Shown piece by piece: positions 7,728-16,075 of a stretch of DNA of 64,000 bases (its first letter is position 1; the number at the start of each line of letters is the position of its first letter). Both the position numbers and the translations under genes were made by a program. The stretch lies in NCBI GenBank assembly GCA_002350855.1, contig DEFM01000001.1, positions 608 through 64,607 of the forward strand. The letters are read 5' to 3'. The notes under the pieces were generated by a model that had not been told where the DNA came from, did not search any database, and was given only the letters and a program-made list of their open reading frames with translations. Source of the DNA: Prevotellaceae bacterium UBA2852. Its GTDB lineage: Bacteria; Bacteroidota; Bacteroidia; Bacteroidales; Bacteroidaceae.

Positions 7728-7801
7728 TCGGGATGATCAGACTCGAACTGACGACCACACGCCCCCCAGACGTGTACGCTAACCAACTGCGCTACATCCC
7801 G
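7728..7801 (-). tRNA. tRNA-Pro (anticodon GGG)
   Basis: Reading the reverse strand from 7801, the acceptor CGGGATG pairs with CATCCCG and the discriminator is A. The D arm is GCGC/GCGT, the anticodon stem CACGT/GCGTG encloses loop CTGGGGG with anticodon GGG, and the T arm GTCAG/CTGAT carries the standard TTCGAGT loop. It is 74 bases with no encoded CCA. It decodes CCC/CCU. Confidence 0.95.
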
Positions 7802-7899
7802 ATTGCGGATGCAAAGGTACAAAAAAATCCTTGTGCTGCAAGGATTTTTGTGAAAATTATTTCAGCGGCAAAACCGCAGAACGCACTGGTCATGCACTC

Positions 7900-8622
7900 T
7901 TACCTCAAAAGCATGACGCAACGGCGAACATTCGGGTTGTTGCGGAATTCTGCCGGTGCTTTCTTGTAAATCTTTTGAATGTTGGGGTTTGCAGGAACGT
8001 CGAAATTGAAAAGAGCACGTTCGCACATGTGGATGAACCAAGTGGTTCCGAGCACGTTGTCGTAGTTCTCCTCAACGAATTTAGTTTCAAGATTGTCGAG
8101 CGCATCAAAGTATTTCTTGTTGTTGCGCATGACTTCCTCCATTCGCTTATGGATGATATCGGGAGAAAAACCGTCAATCATGAGTTCCATGCGAGTGAGG
8201 TTAGGGTCGATGAGCATCATGCCGATGGAGTCGCGCTTGGCGAGGAAATGATATAACCGTTCGTTGAGTGGAGTGCCCTCAGCCTTTACTGATGAGTAAC
8301 CGATATTGACCTTGACATTACCTTCCTCAAGAACAACGAGGATCGGGCGGTTGTTGATGTCGTAGGTGTCGCCCATGAACAGGGAAACGCACATGACGCT
8401 GTCGAGCGGTCCTGACATCTGGAAATTGCCATGAAGCACCGTGCAGGAGTCGATGTCCCTGTAACTACCACCATCCATGAGCTTCATATACGCAGTGTTG
8501 CCGTCGAGGTATGCCTGCGACGACGTTCCCGTTACCGAATAGAGGTTGGTCTGCTCGGCACATGCGGCGCACATGAGTGCTAAGGCGATAATTAGGGTGG
8601 TTTGGGTAAATAACTGCTTCAT
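7900..8622 (-). CDS. DUF4369-like lipoprotein
   Basis: A 240-residue lipoprotein with an N-terminal hydrophobic signal and lipobox LMCAAC. The first half (SYRDIDSCTVLHGNFQMSG, then RPILVVLEEGNVKVNI) matches the DUF4369 pattern found in Bacteroidetes lipoproteins, often fused to a thioredoxin domain. Here the second half is helical and lacks CxxC. An alternative start lies four codons upstream at 8634. The function is unknown; location is predicted to be the inner or outer membrane, periplasmic side. It has its own promoter and reads away from the divergent divIC gene. Confidence 0.75.
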   Translation of the reverse strand: MKQLFTQTTLIIALALMCAACAEQTNLYSVTGTSSQAYLDGNTAYMKLMDGGSYRDIDSCTVLHGNFQMSGPLDSVMCVSLFMGDTYDINNRPILVVLEEGNVKVNIGYSSVKAEGTPLNERLYHFLAKRDSIGMMLIDPNLTRMELMIDGFSPDIIHKRMEEVMRNNKKYFDALDNLETKFVEENYDNVLGTTWFIHMCERALFNFDVPANPNIQKIYKKAPAEFRNNPNVRRCVMLLR

Positions 8623-8664
8623 AGGCAATCGCATGGTTCAATACTAAGTTGCTGATTGTGATGG

Positions 8665-8695
8665 CAAAATTACAATATCCGTTGTGTTCGGCAAA
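8665..8695 (-). promoter_or_regulatory. Promoter of the DUF4369-like lipoprotein
   Basis: On the reverse strand, TTTG (8692-8695), 19 bases, then TAATTTTG (8665-8672), a full match to the Bacteroidetes sigma-ABfr consensus. The predicted start of transcription lies ~35-45 bases before the gene. Confidence 0.75.
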
Positions 8696-8832
8696 ATGTT
8701 TTAGATTTTCTTAAATGTTTATTAGAATTTCTTAATGATTTGTTGGCTGAGATATGGCGGGTGTTAAACTTTTTTAAGTTTTTACCTTTAATAATATTCC
8801 CCATTCTTCGTTCATCTTTCTTCTTTTTTTCT

Positions 8833-8861
8833 TATCTTTGCAGCAGAATAATAATAGGAGA
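8833..8861 (+). promoter_or_regulatory. -7 element and ribosome-binding site of the divIC-like gene
   Basis: TATCTTTG at 8833-8840 matches the TAnnTTTG -7 element; no clear TTTG lies at -33. AGGAG at 8857-8861 is an unusually good Shine-Dalgarno for this group, 8 bases before the GTG start, and supports that start. Confidence 0.6.
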
Positions 8862-8869
8862 ACCGAACC

Positions 8870-9169
8870 GTGAAAATAGGGAAGATTTTATCTAAATTCA
8901 AATATCTCATCGCCGCAGGAATTTTTGTGCTGGTAACAGGATTCGTCGGTGAGAATTGTATCGTGCGGCGTGTGGAACGCAAGCAGGATATTGCAGAGCT
9001 TGAACGCAAAATAGAGGAGCAGAGGGAACTGTTTGCCGCCGACCAGGCAAGGCTGGACGAGCTGAAGAACAACCGCTATGCCTTGAGACGTGTAGCTCGT
9101 GAGAAGTACTACATGCGTGAATATAACGAAGATGTCTTTATCATCGAAGACGAGGAGGGAAATGACTAA
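8870..9169 (+). CDS. Septum formation initiator family protein (DivIC/FtsB-like)
   Basis: A 99-residue protein with a short cytoplasmic N-terminus, one membrane segment (YLIAAGIFVLVTGFVG), a coiled coil (~38-65) and the NNRYALRRVAREKYYM motif of DivIC/FtsB proteins. By family it joins the FtsQ-FtsL bridge of the divisome. It starts at GTG 8870, placed by AGGAG just upstream. It overlaps the next gene by 8 bases. Confidence 0.85.
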   Translation: MKIGKILSKFKYLIAAGIFVLVTGFVGENCIVRRVERKQDIAELERKIEEQRELFAADQARLDELKNNRYALRRVAREKYYMREYNEDVFIIEDEEGND

Positions 9170-9617
9170 GGAAAAGAAACAGCAACTGCTCAACTTCTGT
9201 GCTTTGGCAGGGGAGGTGATGGTTCTTTTGGGAGCAGTGGCGTGGATGTTCTGGCGTAGCCGCTCGATTGCGGGCGATGTTCTGATGGAATGGCTGAAGG
9301 CTAACGGAGCCGGAGTGCTGTTTGCAGCCGGAGCCATAATTATGAGCATTGGCCGACTGTTGGGTGAAAAGGGAGATATAGCAATGATGGGTGATGTTCA
9401 GGCAGATATCCGTGTGCGACGTCTCCATCGCCAGCGTGTGATAGCAATGGTGATGCTTATGCTTGCCGCTGTGCTGGTGAATATGCGAGCTGGTTTCTAT
9501 GCTTTCGACGTCTATGTACGTCCGTCGTTGTGGCTTCTGCCCTTTCTCTTTTTCGTGGTGATAGAGACCTACACGGTATTCCGCCTAAGTAGCCTGGAGA
9601 AGAAGAGTGAAGTGTGA
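9162..9617 (+). CDS. Conserved membrane protein downstream of divIC
   Basis: A 151-residue protein with about four membrane segments (~10-27, ~45-62, ~93-110, ~121-140) and a charged middle loop (QADIRVRRLHRQR). I do not recognise a function. The ATG at 9162 overlaps the divIC-like gene by 8 bases and follows GAGGAGGG, so the two are co-translated; a role linked to cell envelope or division is only an inference from that. Confidence 0.65.
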   Translation: MTKEKKQQLLNFCALAGEVMVLLGAVAWMFWRSRSIAGDVLMEWLKANGAGVLFAAGAIIMSIGRLLGEKGDIAMMGDVQADIRVRRLHRQRVIAMVMLMLAAVLVNMRAGFYAFDVYVRPSLWLLPFLFFVVIETYTVFRLSSLEKKSEV

Positions 9618-9671
9618 AGGTGGAAATTTGTTATTTTTAGGCAATACCTATTATAATAAATGTGAAAAAGT

Positions 9672-9702
9672 TTTGTCAAGTAGAGAAACTAAACTAACTT
9701 TG
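9672..9702 (+). promoter_or_regulatory. Promoter of purB
   Basis: TTTG (9672-9675), 19 bases, TAACTTTG (9695-9702): a complete Bacteroidetes promoter, giving a ~125-base leader before purB. Confidence 0.8.
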
Positions 9703-9833
9703 CACAAAATTTAAGGCTCTCTGAATGATTTGACCTGCGAGAGCAAGGACAGAGAGGACTGAGAGAACACGATAGTAATAATAAAGCGCAATATAAATTA
9801 GGTAAAAAGACTCGTTTTTTCCTGAAAGACATT

Positions 9834-11183
9834 ATGATAGCACTTGATGCACTTACAGCCGTTTCGCCTGTGGACGGGCGTTACCACGGTAAAACCGAGG
9901 TGTTGGCAAACTATTTCTCCGAATACGCATTGGTGAAGTACCGTGTGCGTGTGGAGATTGAGTATTTCATAGCACTCTGTGAACTGCCCCTGCCGCAACT
10001 TGCAGGATTCGATCATACGCAGTTTGAAACCCTCCGTAATATCTACCGCAATTTCACTGTGGAAGACGCACGCAGGGTGAAGGAGATAGAATCAGTCACA
10101 AATCACGACGTGAAGGCTGTGGAATACTTCATCAAAGAACGTATTGCCGGCATGGACAATGTGGAACAGTGGCAGGAATTCATCCACTTCGGACTGACAA
10201 GCCAGGATATCAACAACACCAGTGTGCCTCTGTCGCTGAAAGATGCTATTCAGGAGGTATATATTCCCCAGGTTGAGGAACTCATTGCCCAGCTTCAGGA
10301 ATATGCCGACGAATGGGCCGAGATACCTATGCTCGCCAAGACTCACGGTCAGCCAGCCAGCCCTACAAGACTCGGCAAGGAGGTGATGGTGTATGTCTAC
10401 CGCCTCACAGAACAGCTTCAGTTGCTGCGCAAATGCAAGTACACTGCGAAGTTCGGTGGTGCCACGGGCAACTACAATGCTCACCATGTGGCTTATCCGG
10501 AGTATGACTGGAAGGCATTCGGCAACCGCTTCGTTAGCGAGAAACTGGGTCTGGAGCGTGAGCAGTGGACTACTCAGATTTCCAACTATGACCATCTTGC
10601 ATCTGTCTTTGATGCTCTCCGCAGAATCAACACCATCATTCTGGATCTCGACCGCGACTTCTGGATGTATGTATCGATGGAGTATTTCAAGCAGAAGATC
10701 AAAGCAGGAGAGGTCGGTTCGAGCGCAATGCCTCACAAGGTGAACCCTATCGACTTCGAAAACTCTGAAGGCAACCTCGGCATGGCTAACGCCATACTGG
10801 CTCACTTGGCACAGAAACTGCCTGTAAGCCGACTGCAGCGTGACCTGACAGACTCAACAGTGCTGAGAAACATAGGTGTGCCCCTTGGACACATGCTCAT
10901 ATCTGTACAGAGCACTCTGAAGGGTCTGCGCAAGCTGCTGCTTAACCGCGATGCTATTGACCGCGACCTCAATGATACATGGGCAGTATGTGCAGAGGCA
11001 ATCCAAACCATACTCCGCCGCGAAGCATATCCGCATCCTTACGAGGCACTCAAGGCTCTGACAAGAACCAATGCCACTATTGATGCCGACAGCATACATA
11101 ACTTTGTGGAACAACTCGATGTGCCAGAAACTGTGAAAGAAGAGTTAAGGCGCATTTCTCCTCAAACATACACAGGAATCTAA
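9834..11183 (+). CDS. purB: Adenylosuccinate lyase
   Basis: A 449-residue enzyme of the fumarase/aspartase superfamily. It starts with LTAVSPVDGRYHGKTEVL and carries HFGLTSQDINNT, the substrate-binding segment MLAKTHGQPASPT and the superfamily signature GSSAMPHKVNPIDFEN with the catalytic Ser loop. It splits SAICAR and adenylosuccinate to release fumarate in purine synthesis. Length is normal and no disruption is seen. It has its own promoter and a ~125-base leader without an obvious riboswitch fold. Confidence 0.97.
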   Translation: MIALDALTAVSPVDGRYHGKTEVLANYFSEYALVKYRVRVEIEYFIALCELPLPQLAGFDHTQFETLRNIYRNFTVEDARRVKEIESVTNHDVKAVEYFIKERIAGMDNVEQWQEFIHFGLTSQDINNTSVPLSLKDAIQEVYIPQVEELIAQLQEYADEWAEIPMLAKTHGQPASPTRLGKEVMVYVYRLTEQLQLLRKCKYTAKFGGATGNYNAHHVAYPEYDWKAFGNRFVSEKLGLEREQWTTQISNYDHLASVFDALRRINTIILDLDRDFWMYVSMEYFKQKIKAGEVGSSAMPHKVNPIDFENSEGNLGMANAILAHLAQKLPVSRLQRDLTDSTVLRNIGVPLGHMLISVQSTLKGLRKLLLNRDAIDRDLNDTWAVCAEAIQTILRREAYPHPYEALKALTRTNATIDADSIHNFVEQLDVPETVKEELRRISPQTYTGI

Positions 11184-11248
11184 CTAGTGAATTCAAAAAC
11201 GCTATCCGAGAGGACTGCAATTAATTATTAAAAAAATTACGAAAACAC

Positions 11249-12535
11249 ATGATTAACGAAAAAGAAAATTGGCAGAATGGCGAATCGGGCGAACGTCGTC
11301 GCCGTCCACGTTTCAACACCAGTGAACGTGCCTATTCAAGCAACCCAAACAGAGGTTACAGCCGTGAAGGATTTAACAATTACAGAGACGACAATATCAG
11401 ACCCGCTTATGGAGCGCGTCCGTCGTATGGTTACAGAAACACGACACAAGGTTACAACAATCAGGAACGTAATCAGTATCCACGTCCATATAACAACGGA
11501 GGCTATCACCAGAACCGTGATAACGGATTTGGTGATGAAGGATTCGGCCAGCAGCGTCAGGGCGGCTACGGACAGAACCGTGGCGGTTATGGTCAGCAGC
11601 GTCAGGGCGGCTACGGACAGAACCGTGGCGGCTATGGTCAGCAACGTCAGGGCGGTTACGGACAGAATCGTGGCGGCTATGGTCAGCAGCGTCAGGGCGG
11701 CTACGGACAGAACCGTGGCGGCTATGGTCAGCAGCGTCGTCAGGGAGGCTACAATCCAGAAAACAAGTACTCTCTGAAGAAGCAGATTGATTACAAAGAA
11801 TATATTGAAGATCCAGACGCACCAATCCGTCTTAACAAATACCTTGCCAACGCAGGTACTTGCTCTCGTCGTGAGGCAGACCAGTTTATCCAGGCTGGTG
11901 TTGTGAAGGTGAACGGACAAATCGTTACCGAACTCGGAACAAAGGTGCTTCGTACAGATACAGTTCACTTCCACGACCAGCTCGTGTCGCCAGAGAAGAA
12001 AGTCTATGTGCTGCTTAACAAGCCAAAGGACTATGTTACCACAAGCGACGATCCTCAGCAGCGCAAGACTGTAATGGAACTCGTGAAGAACTGCTGCCGT
12101 GAGCGTATCTATCCAGTGGGACGTCTCGACAGAAACACTACTGGTGTGTTGCTCTTCACCAACGATGGTGATCTGGCATCAAAGCTTACACATCCTAAAT
12201 TCCTGAAGAAGAAAATCTACCATGTGTTCCTCGACAAGAATGTTGCACACTCTGATTTGCAGCAGATTCTTGACGGTGTGACTTTGGAGGATGGTGAGGT
12301 ACGCGCAGATGCTATCTCCTATGCTTCAGACACAGACAAGAAGCAGGTTGGTATTGAAATCCACTCAGGAAAGAACCGCATCGTACGCCGTATATTTGAA
12401 TCACTCGGCTACAGAGTACTCAAGCTCGACCGCGTGATGTTCTGCGGACTTACCAAGAAAGGACTCAAGCGTGGTGACTGGCGTTTCCTCACTCAGCAGG
12501 AAGTTGCTATGCTCCACATGGGAAGTTTTGAATAA
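11249..12535 (+). CDS. Pseudouridine synthase (RluB/RsuA family) with N-terminal Gly/Gln/Arg repeats
   Basis: A 428-residue protein. Residues ~1-170 are disordered and basic, with about four and a half copies of a 15-residue unit rich in Gly, Gln, Arg and Tyr (11549-11757). An S4 RNA-binding domain follows ([19 protein letters not shown]), then the RsuA/RluB catalytic domain with Asp in [17 protein letters not shown] and the late motif [15 protein letters not shown]. It should turn a uridine of rRNA into pseudouridine, probably in 23S rRNA. The tail may bind RNA like RGG boxes. The next gene, asnS, starts 20 bases on. Confidence 0.9.
   Translation: MINEKENWQNGESGERRRRPRFNTSERAYSSNPNRGYSREGFNNYRDDNIRPAYGARPSYGYRNTTQGYNNQERNQYPRPYNNGGYHQNRDNGFGDEGFGQQRQGGYGQNRGGYGQQRQGGYGQNRGGYGQQRQGGYGQNRGGYGQQRQGGYGQNRGGYGQQRRQGGYNPENKYSLKKQIDYKEYIEDPDAPIRLNKYLANAGTCSRREADQFIQAGVVKVNGQIVTELGTKVLRTDTVHFHDQLVSPEKKVYVLLNKPKDYVTTSDDPQQRKTVMELVKNCCRERIYPVGRLDRNTTGVLLFTNDGDLASKLTHPKFLKKKIYHVFLDKNVAHSDLQQILDGVTLEDGEVRADAISYASDTDKKQVGIEIHSGKNRIVRRIFESLGYRVLKLDRVMFCGLTKKGLKRGDWRFLTQQEVAMLHMGSFE
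11549..11757 (+). repeat. 45-bp tandem repeat coding the Gly/Gln/Arg-rich tail
   Basis: Four full copies of a 45-bp unit start at 11549, 11594, 11639 and 11684, with a partial fifth copy carrying an extra Arg codon. Copies differ by only a few third-position changes. The unit codes [15 protein letters not shown]. Copy number can change without breaking the frame. Confidence 0.95.
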
Positions 12536-12555
12536 ACTAAAAAACTCAACAATAC

Positions 12556-13950
12556 ATGAAACGTACAAAAATCATTGATATACTTCAAAGTACAGAGTAC
12601 GGCAAAGAAGTGACCGTTTGCGGATGGGTGAGAACACACCGCAGCAGCAAGGCTGTTGACTTCATCGCGCTCAATGACGGTTCTACTATCAAAAACGTGC
12701 AAGTCGTGGTTGACCCAGAGACCGTTGACCCGGAAATACTGAAGCAGGCAACAACAGGAGCATGCTTGAAAGTTGTGGGTAAACTGGTTGAAAGTCCTGC
12801 TCAGGGACAGGCATCGGAAGTGCAGTGCACAGAAATCGAACTCTTCGGAGCCTGTGGTGCTGACTATCCTATGCAGAAGAAAGGGCAGTCGTTCGAGTAT
12901 ATGCGTCAGCATGCACACATGCGTCTTCGTACCAATACATTCGGCGCAGTATTCCGTATCCGTCACAACATGGCAATCGCCATTCACCAGTTCTTCCACG
13001 ACAAGGGATTCTTCTACTTCCACACACCTATTATCACAGCAAGTGACTGCGAGGGTGCCGGACAGATGTTCCAGGTGACTACCAAGAACCTCTATGACCT
13101 GAAGAAAGACGAGAACGGAAGCATTATCTACGATGACGACTTTTTCGGCAAGCAGACTTCACTCACAGTGAGCGGTCAGCTTGAGGGTGAACTCGGAGCT
13201 ACAGCTCTCGGTCAGATCTATACTTTCGGACCTACTTTCCGTGCAGAGAACTCCAATACTCCACGCCACTTGGCTGAGTTCTGGATGATTGAGCCGGAAA
13301 TGGCATTTTACGACAAGGACGACCTCATGGATCTTGAGGAGGAATTCATCAAGTACTGTGTGAAATGGGCACTCGACAACTGTAAGGACGATCTGGAGTT
13401 CCTCAACAAAATGATTGACAAGACTCTCATTGAGCGTCTGCAGGGTGTGCTTAAGGATTCATTCGTACGTCTTACCTACACAGAGGGTATCAACATCCTT
13501 CAGGAGGCTATCGCCAAGGGCAAGAAATTCGAGTTCCCATGCAACTGGGGAGACGACCTTGCCAGCGAACACGAGCGCTTCCTGGTTGAAGAGCACTTCA
13601 AGCGTCCTGTTATCATGACAGACTATCCTCGTGAAATCAAGGCTTTCTACATGAAGCTGAATGAAGATGGAAAGACTATGCAGGGTACTGACGTGCTGTT
13701 CCCACAGATCGGTGAAATCATTGGTGGTTCTGTCCGTGAGGAGAACTATGATAAGCTGATGTCGGAAATCACTGCCCGCAACATACCAATGAAGGATATG
13801 TGGTGGTATCTCGACACCCGTCGTTTCGGCTCATGCCCACACGCTGGATTCGGACTCGGTTTCGAACGTCTCATCCTCTTCGTTACAGGCATGCAGAACA
13901 TCCGCGATGTGATACCTTTCCCACGTACTCCAAAGACAGCTGAGTTCTAA
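12556..13950 (+). CDS. asnS: Asparaginyl-tRNA synthetase
   Basis: A 464-residue class IIb synthetase. The N-terminal OB-fold ([21 protein letters not shown]) binds the anticodon; the catalytic domain shows motif 2 around [20 protein letters not shown] and motif 3 [12 protein letters not shown]. It charges tRNA-Asn with asparagine. The sequence around [15 protein letters not shown] fits AsnRS rather than AspRS. It is probably co-transcribed with the pseudouridine synthase 20 bases upstream and ends at a strong hairpin. Confidence 0.97.
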   Translation: MKRTKIIDILQSTEYGKEVTVCGWVRTHRSSKAVDFIALNDGSTIKNVQVVVDPETVDPEILKQATTGACLKVVGKLVESPAQGQASEVQCTEIELFGACGADYPMQKKGQSFEYMRQHAHMRLRTNTFGAVFRIRHNMAIAIHQFFHDKGFFYFHTPIITASDCEGAGQMFQVTTKNLYDLKKDENGSIIYDDDFFGKQTSLTVSGQLEGELGATALGQIYTFGPTFRAENSNTPRHLAEFWMIEPEMAFYDKDDLMDLEEEFIKYCVKWALDNCKDDLEFLNKMIDKTLIERLQGVLKDSFVRLTYTEGINILQEAIAKGKKFEFPCNWGDDLASEHERFLVEEHFKRPVIMTDYPREIKAFYMKLNEDGKTMQGTDVLFPQIGEIIGGSVREENYDKLMSEITARNIPMKDMWWYLDTRRFGSCPHAGFGLGFERLILFVTGMQNIRDVIPFPRTPKTAEF

Positions 13951-13971
13951 ACAGAATCAATGCAATAAAAA

Positions 13972-14006
13972 AGAAGCTTCATTACCGCATAGGCAGTGAA
14001 GCTTCT
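13972..14006. terminator. Bidirectional terminator between asnS and the oxidoreductase
   Basis: A 10-bp stem (AGAAGCTTCA / TGAAGCTTCT) with a 15-base loop is flanked by A-rich and T-rich runs on its two sides, so it can stop both convergent transcripts. Confidence 0.85.
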
Positions 14007-14029
14007 CTTTTATTTATTATCTCACTCTG

Positions 14030-15031
14030 TCAGCCGAGCCTGAAGACACCAAGGATTTTATCCATAACCCAGTTGACAGATGTAGCAGTATTGTTGTCGC
14101 AGTCACAGGTGGAGATGCCGCGCAGATGGTCAACTACGAGTTGGATGAGGGGCTGTTGCACATGTGGCGGATTGGGAATGCTGAATTCCTGATGTCCTTT
14201 CTGGTTGTCAAGCGTTATTGGTTTATAGTCAAATACGGAAAAGGCAATGGTGCCGTTTTCACCTACAATCTCTATACGGTCCGTTCGTGCTGATTCATGT
14301 GCGACGAAGCACCATGATGCAGAGCCTGTGATTCCACAGTCGAACTTGAAGCAGGCATTGATAGTGTCCTCCACCTTGTACAGCCCAGCCATATTACTGC
14401 AGAATCCCTCTGCCTCGATGATATTGCCGAGCATGTCCTGAAGAAGGTCTATCTGGTGGGGTGCAAGGTCGTAGAAATAACCACCACGACCGGCGATGTC
14501 GGGTTGCAGACGCCAAGGAAGGTTGGTCTTGTTGTAGTCAAGTTCGCGTGGCGGGACAGCAAAGCGAATCTGAACTGAAAGGATGCGTCCCAGACTTCCG
14601 TTGCGCACCAGCTCCTTCACTTTCTCGAAGTAGGGCAGATGGCGGCGGTAGTATGCTACAAAACAAGGAATGTTGAGGAGTCGTGAGATGCGGTTGATGC
14701 GAACGCAGTCTTCGTAAGTCGCTGCCATGGGCTTCTCAATGTAAGCTGGCTTACCTGCCCTCAAAGCCATGATGGCGTAGGTGGCATGTGAAGAGGGTGG
14801 GGTGGCGATGTAAATGGCATTGACATCGGGATCGGAAATGAGCGACAGGGCATCTGTGTAGTAGCGTGCAATATTGTGACGCTGTGCATAGGACTTAGCC
14901 TTTTCTGCATTACGACTCATTACGGCAACGACTTCAGAACCTTCAATCTGTGCGAATGCCGGTCCACTCTTTTTCTCGGTGACTTCACCGCAACCGATGA
15001 ATCCCCATTTTACAGTTTCCAAAGCGTACAT
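14030..15031 (-). CDS. Gfo/Idh/MocA family oxidoreductase
   Basis: A 333-residue NAD(P)-dependent dehydrogenase. The Rossmann motif is GFIGCGEVTEKKSGPAF near the N-terminus; AIYIATPPSSHA and GKPAYIEKPMA are the family nucleotide and EKP catalytic motifs, and DLAPHQIDLLQDMLG holds the conserved His region. The family oxidises sugars or inositols; the substrate cannot be named. It stands alone on the reverse strand, its end sharing a terminator with asnS. Confidence 0.88.
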   Translation of the reverse strand: MYALETVKWGFIGCGEVTEKKSGPAFAQIEGSEVVAVMSRNAEKAKSYAQRHNIARYYTDALSLISDPDVNAIYIATPPSSHATYAIMALRAGKPAYIEKPMAATYEDCVRINRISRLLNIPCFVAYYRRHLPYFEKVKELVRNGSLGRILSVQIRFAVPPRELDYNKTNLPWRLQPDIAGRGGYFYDLAPHQIDLLQDMLGNIIEAEGFCSNMAGLYKVEDTINACFKFDCGITGSASWCFVAHESARTDRIEIVGENGTIAFSVFDYKPITLDNQKGHQEFSIPNPPHVQQPLIQLVVDHLRGISTCDCDNNTATSVNWVMDKILGVFRLG

Positions 15032-15038
15032 GATAAGC

Positions 15039-15062
15039 GAAGAGTTAAGAGTGAAGAGTTAA
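15039..15062 (+). repeat. Dispersed intergenic repeat, copy 1
   Basis: A 24-base A/G-rich sequence beginning GAAGAGTTAAGAGTGAAG recurs at 45845-45868 with a single base change. Both copies are intergenic. The unit is itself a partial direct repeat of GAAGAGTTAAG/GTGAAGAGTTAA. Confidence 0.7.
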
Positions 15063-15123
15063 GTGACAACTGATAGCTGACACAATTTTTTAAGTTTTAA
15101 GTATTTTTGATATTTGGTTGATG

Positions 15124-15152
15124 CAAATGTACGTAAAAAATGTGTACTTTTG
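15124..15152. promoter_or_regulatory. Divergent promoter elements
   Basis: On the reverse strand TACATTTG (15124-15131) is a -7 element for the oxidoreductase. On the forward strand TACTTTTG (15145-15152) is one for the membrane protein at 15170. Neither has a perfectly spaced TTTG, but the back-to-back placement fits divergent genes sharing one control region. Confidence 0.5.
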
Positions 15153-15169
15153 CATGAAAACTGAAAAAT

Positions 15170-16075
15170 ATGGATAAAGAAATTGAAAAAACAGATATCT
15201 ACAGAGGTATAGGACGCTGTTTGTCGGACGGAGTGAGTGTACTCACCGATTCCTTCTGGCGTATGATCCTATTGGTCTTGCCTGCTGTTTTACCACTGGC
15301 TGTGCTGGGTACAGCGACTCTTTTTGTGGTAAGTGATGTACGTTGTTTTGCAAACAGTGTTATTGGACTGGATGTGTTTCAGATAATTATGGGTGTACTG
15401 ATAGTCCTGAACAGTGCCGTCGTGCTTGCTGTCGTATATCGTCTGATAGACCTCCGCTTGCAAGGCATGGCAATGAAGAGCATACGTATGCACAATATCT
15501 ATAATTCACAACTGGTGGTGAAATCTGCCGAATATTTGGTGGCTCAGCTGGTGTTTGCCGTTGTGGTAGGTGTCTTTATGGCAGGAGCATGGTTTGCCTA
15601 TAATATGGAGATAACAGAATCTGATATTGAACTACAGGTGTTCCAAGTATCAGCCTATGTGATTTTGGCATTGCTGCTGATTGCTGTAGCCTCACCATTA
15701 TTGCTGTGTTACCCCTCTGTTCAGTTTGTTAAGGGGAATGTGTTCAAGCGTTTATGGTTTGGCTACCGTCACGGTTGGCGTCGCTGGGGTAAAGTCTTTT
15801 CATTAGGACTTCTTTCCTATATGATTGTTTATATCATTGGTATGTTGTTCGCGATAGCAATGGTAATGATATATATGGAACGTGTGGTTGCGACTAATAG
15901 TATGATGAACGGGGAAGGCGATTCTCTTACACTTTGGGAACACATTGTAGCGGTAATGGTATTCCTCTTTGTGTTCTTTGTCACATCTGTTCTTGAGATG
16001 ATTCCACACACCGCAGCAACCTACATGTATTTAAATTGTAAAAAAGACGTTTATGAAGAAACTACCATTGATTGA
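15170..16075 (+). CDS. Conserved membrane protein, function unknown
   Basis: A 301-residue protein with about six membrane segments (near 31-54, 68-92, 120-145, 163-185, 213-238 and 258-280). After an amphipathic N-terminus (YRGIGRCLSDGVSVLTDSFW) it resembles Bacteroidales membrane proteins found next to rlmD, with no known function. Its end overlaps the start of rlmD by 23 bases, so they are co-expressed. No transporter or enzyme motif was found. Confidence 0.7.
   Translation: MDKEIEKTDIYRGIGRCLSDGVSVLTDSFWRMILLVLPAVLPLAVLGTATLFVVSDVRCFANSVIGLDVFQIIMGVLIVLNSAVVLAVVYRLIDLRLQGMAMKSIRMHNIYNSQLVVKSAEYLVAQLVFAVVVGVFMAGAWFAYNMEITESDIELQVFQVSAYVILALLLIAVASPLLLCYPSVQFVKGNVFKRLWFGYRHGWRRWGKVFSLGLLSYMIVYIIGMLFAIAMVMIYMERVVATNSMMNGEGDSLTLWEHIVAVMVFLFVFFVTSVLEMIPHTAATYMYLNCKKDVYEETTID

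Noticed and set aside
7655..7822. Longer N-terminus for the esterase, opening at 7822
   Set aside because: The extra part is the translation of a tRNA gene and its terminator; the ATG at 7654 starts a normal signal peptide.
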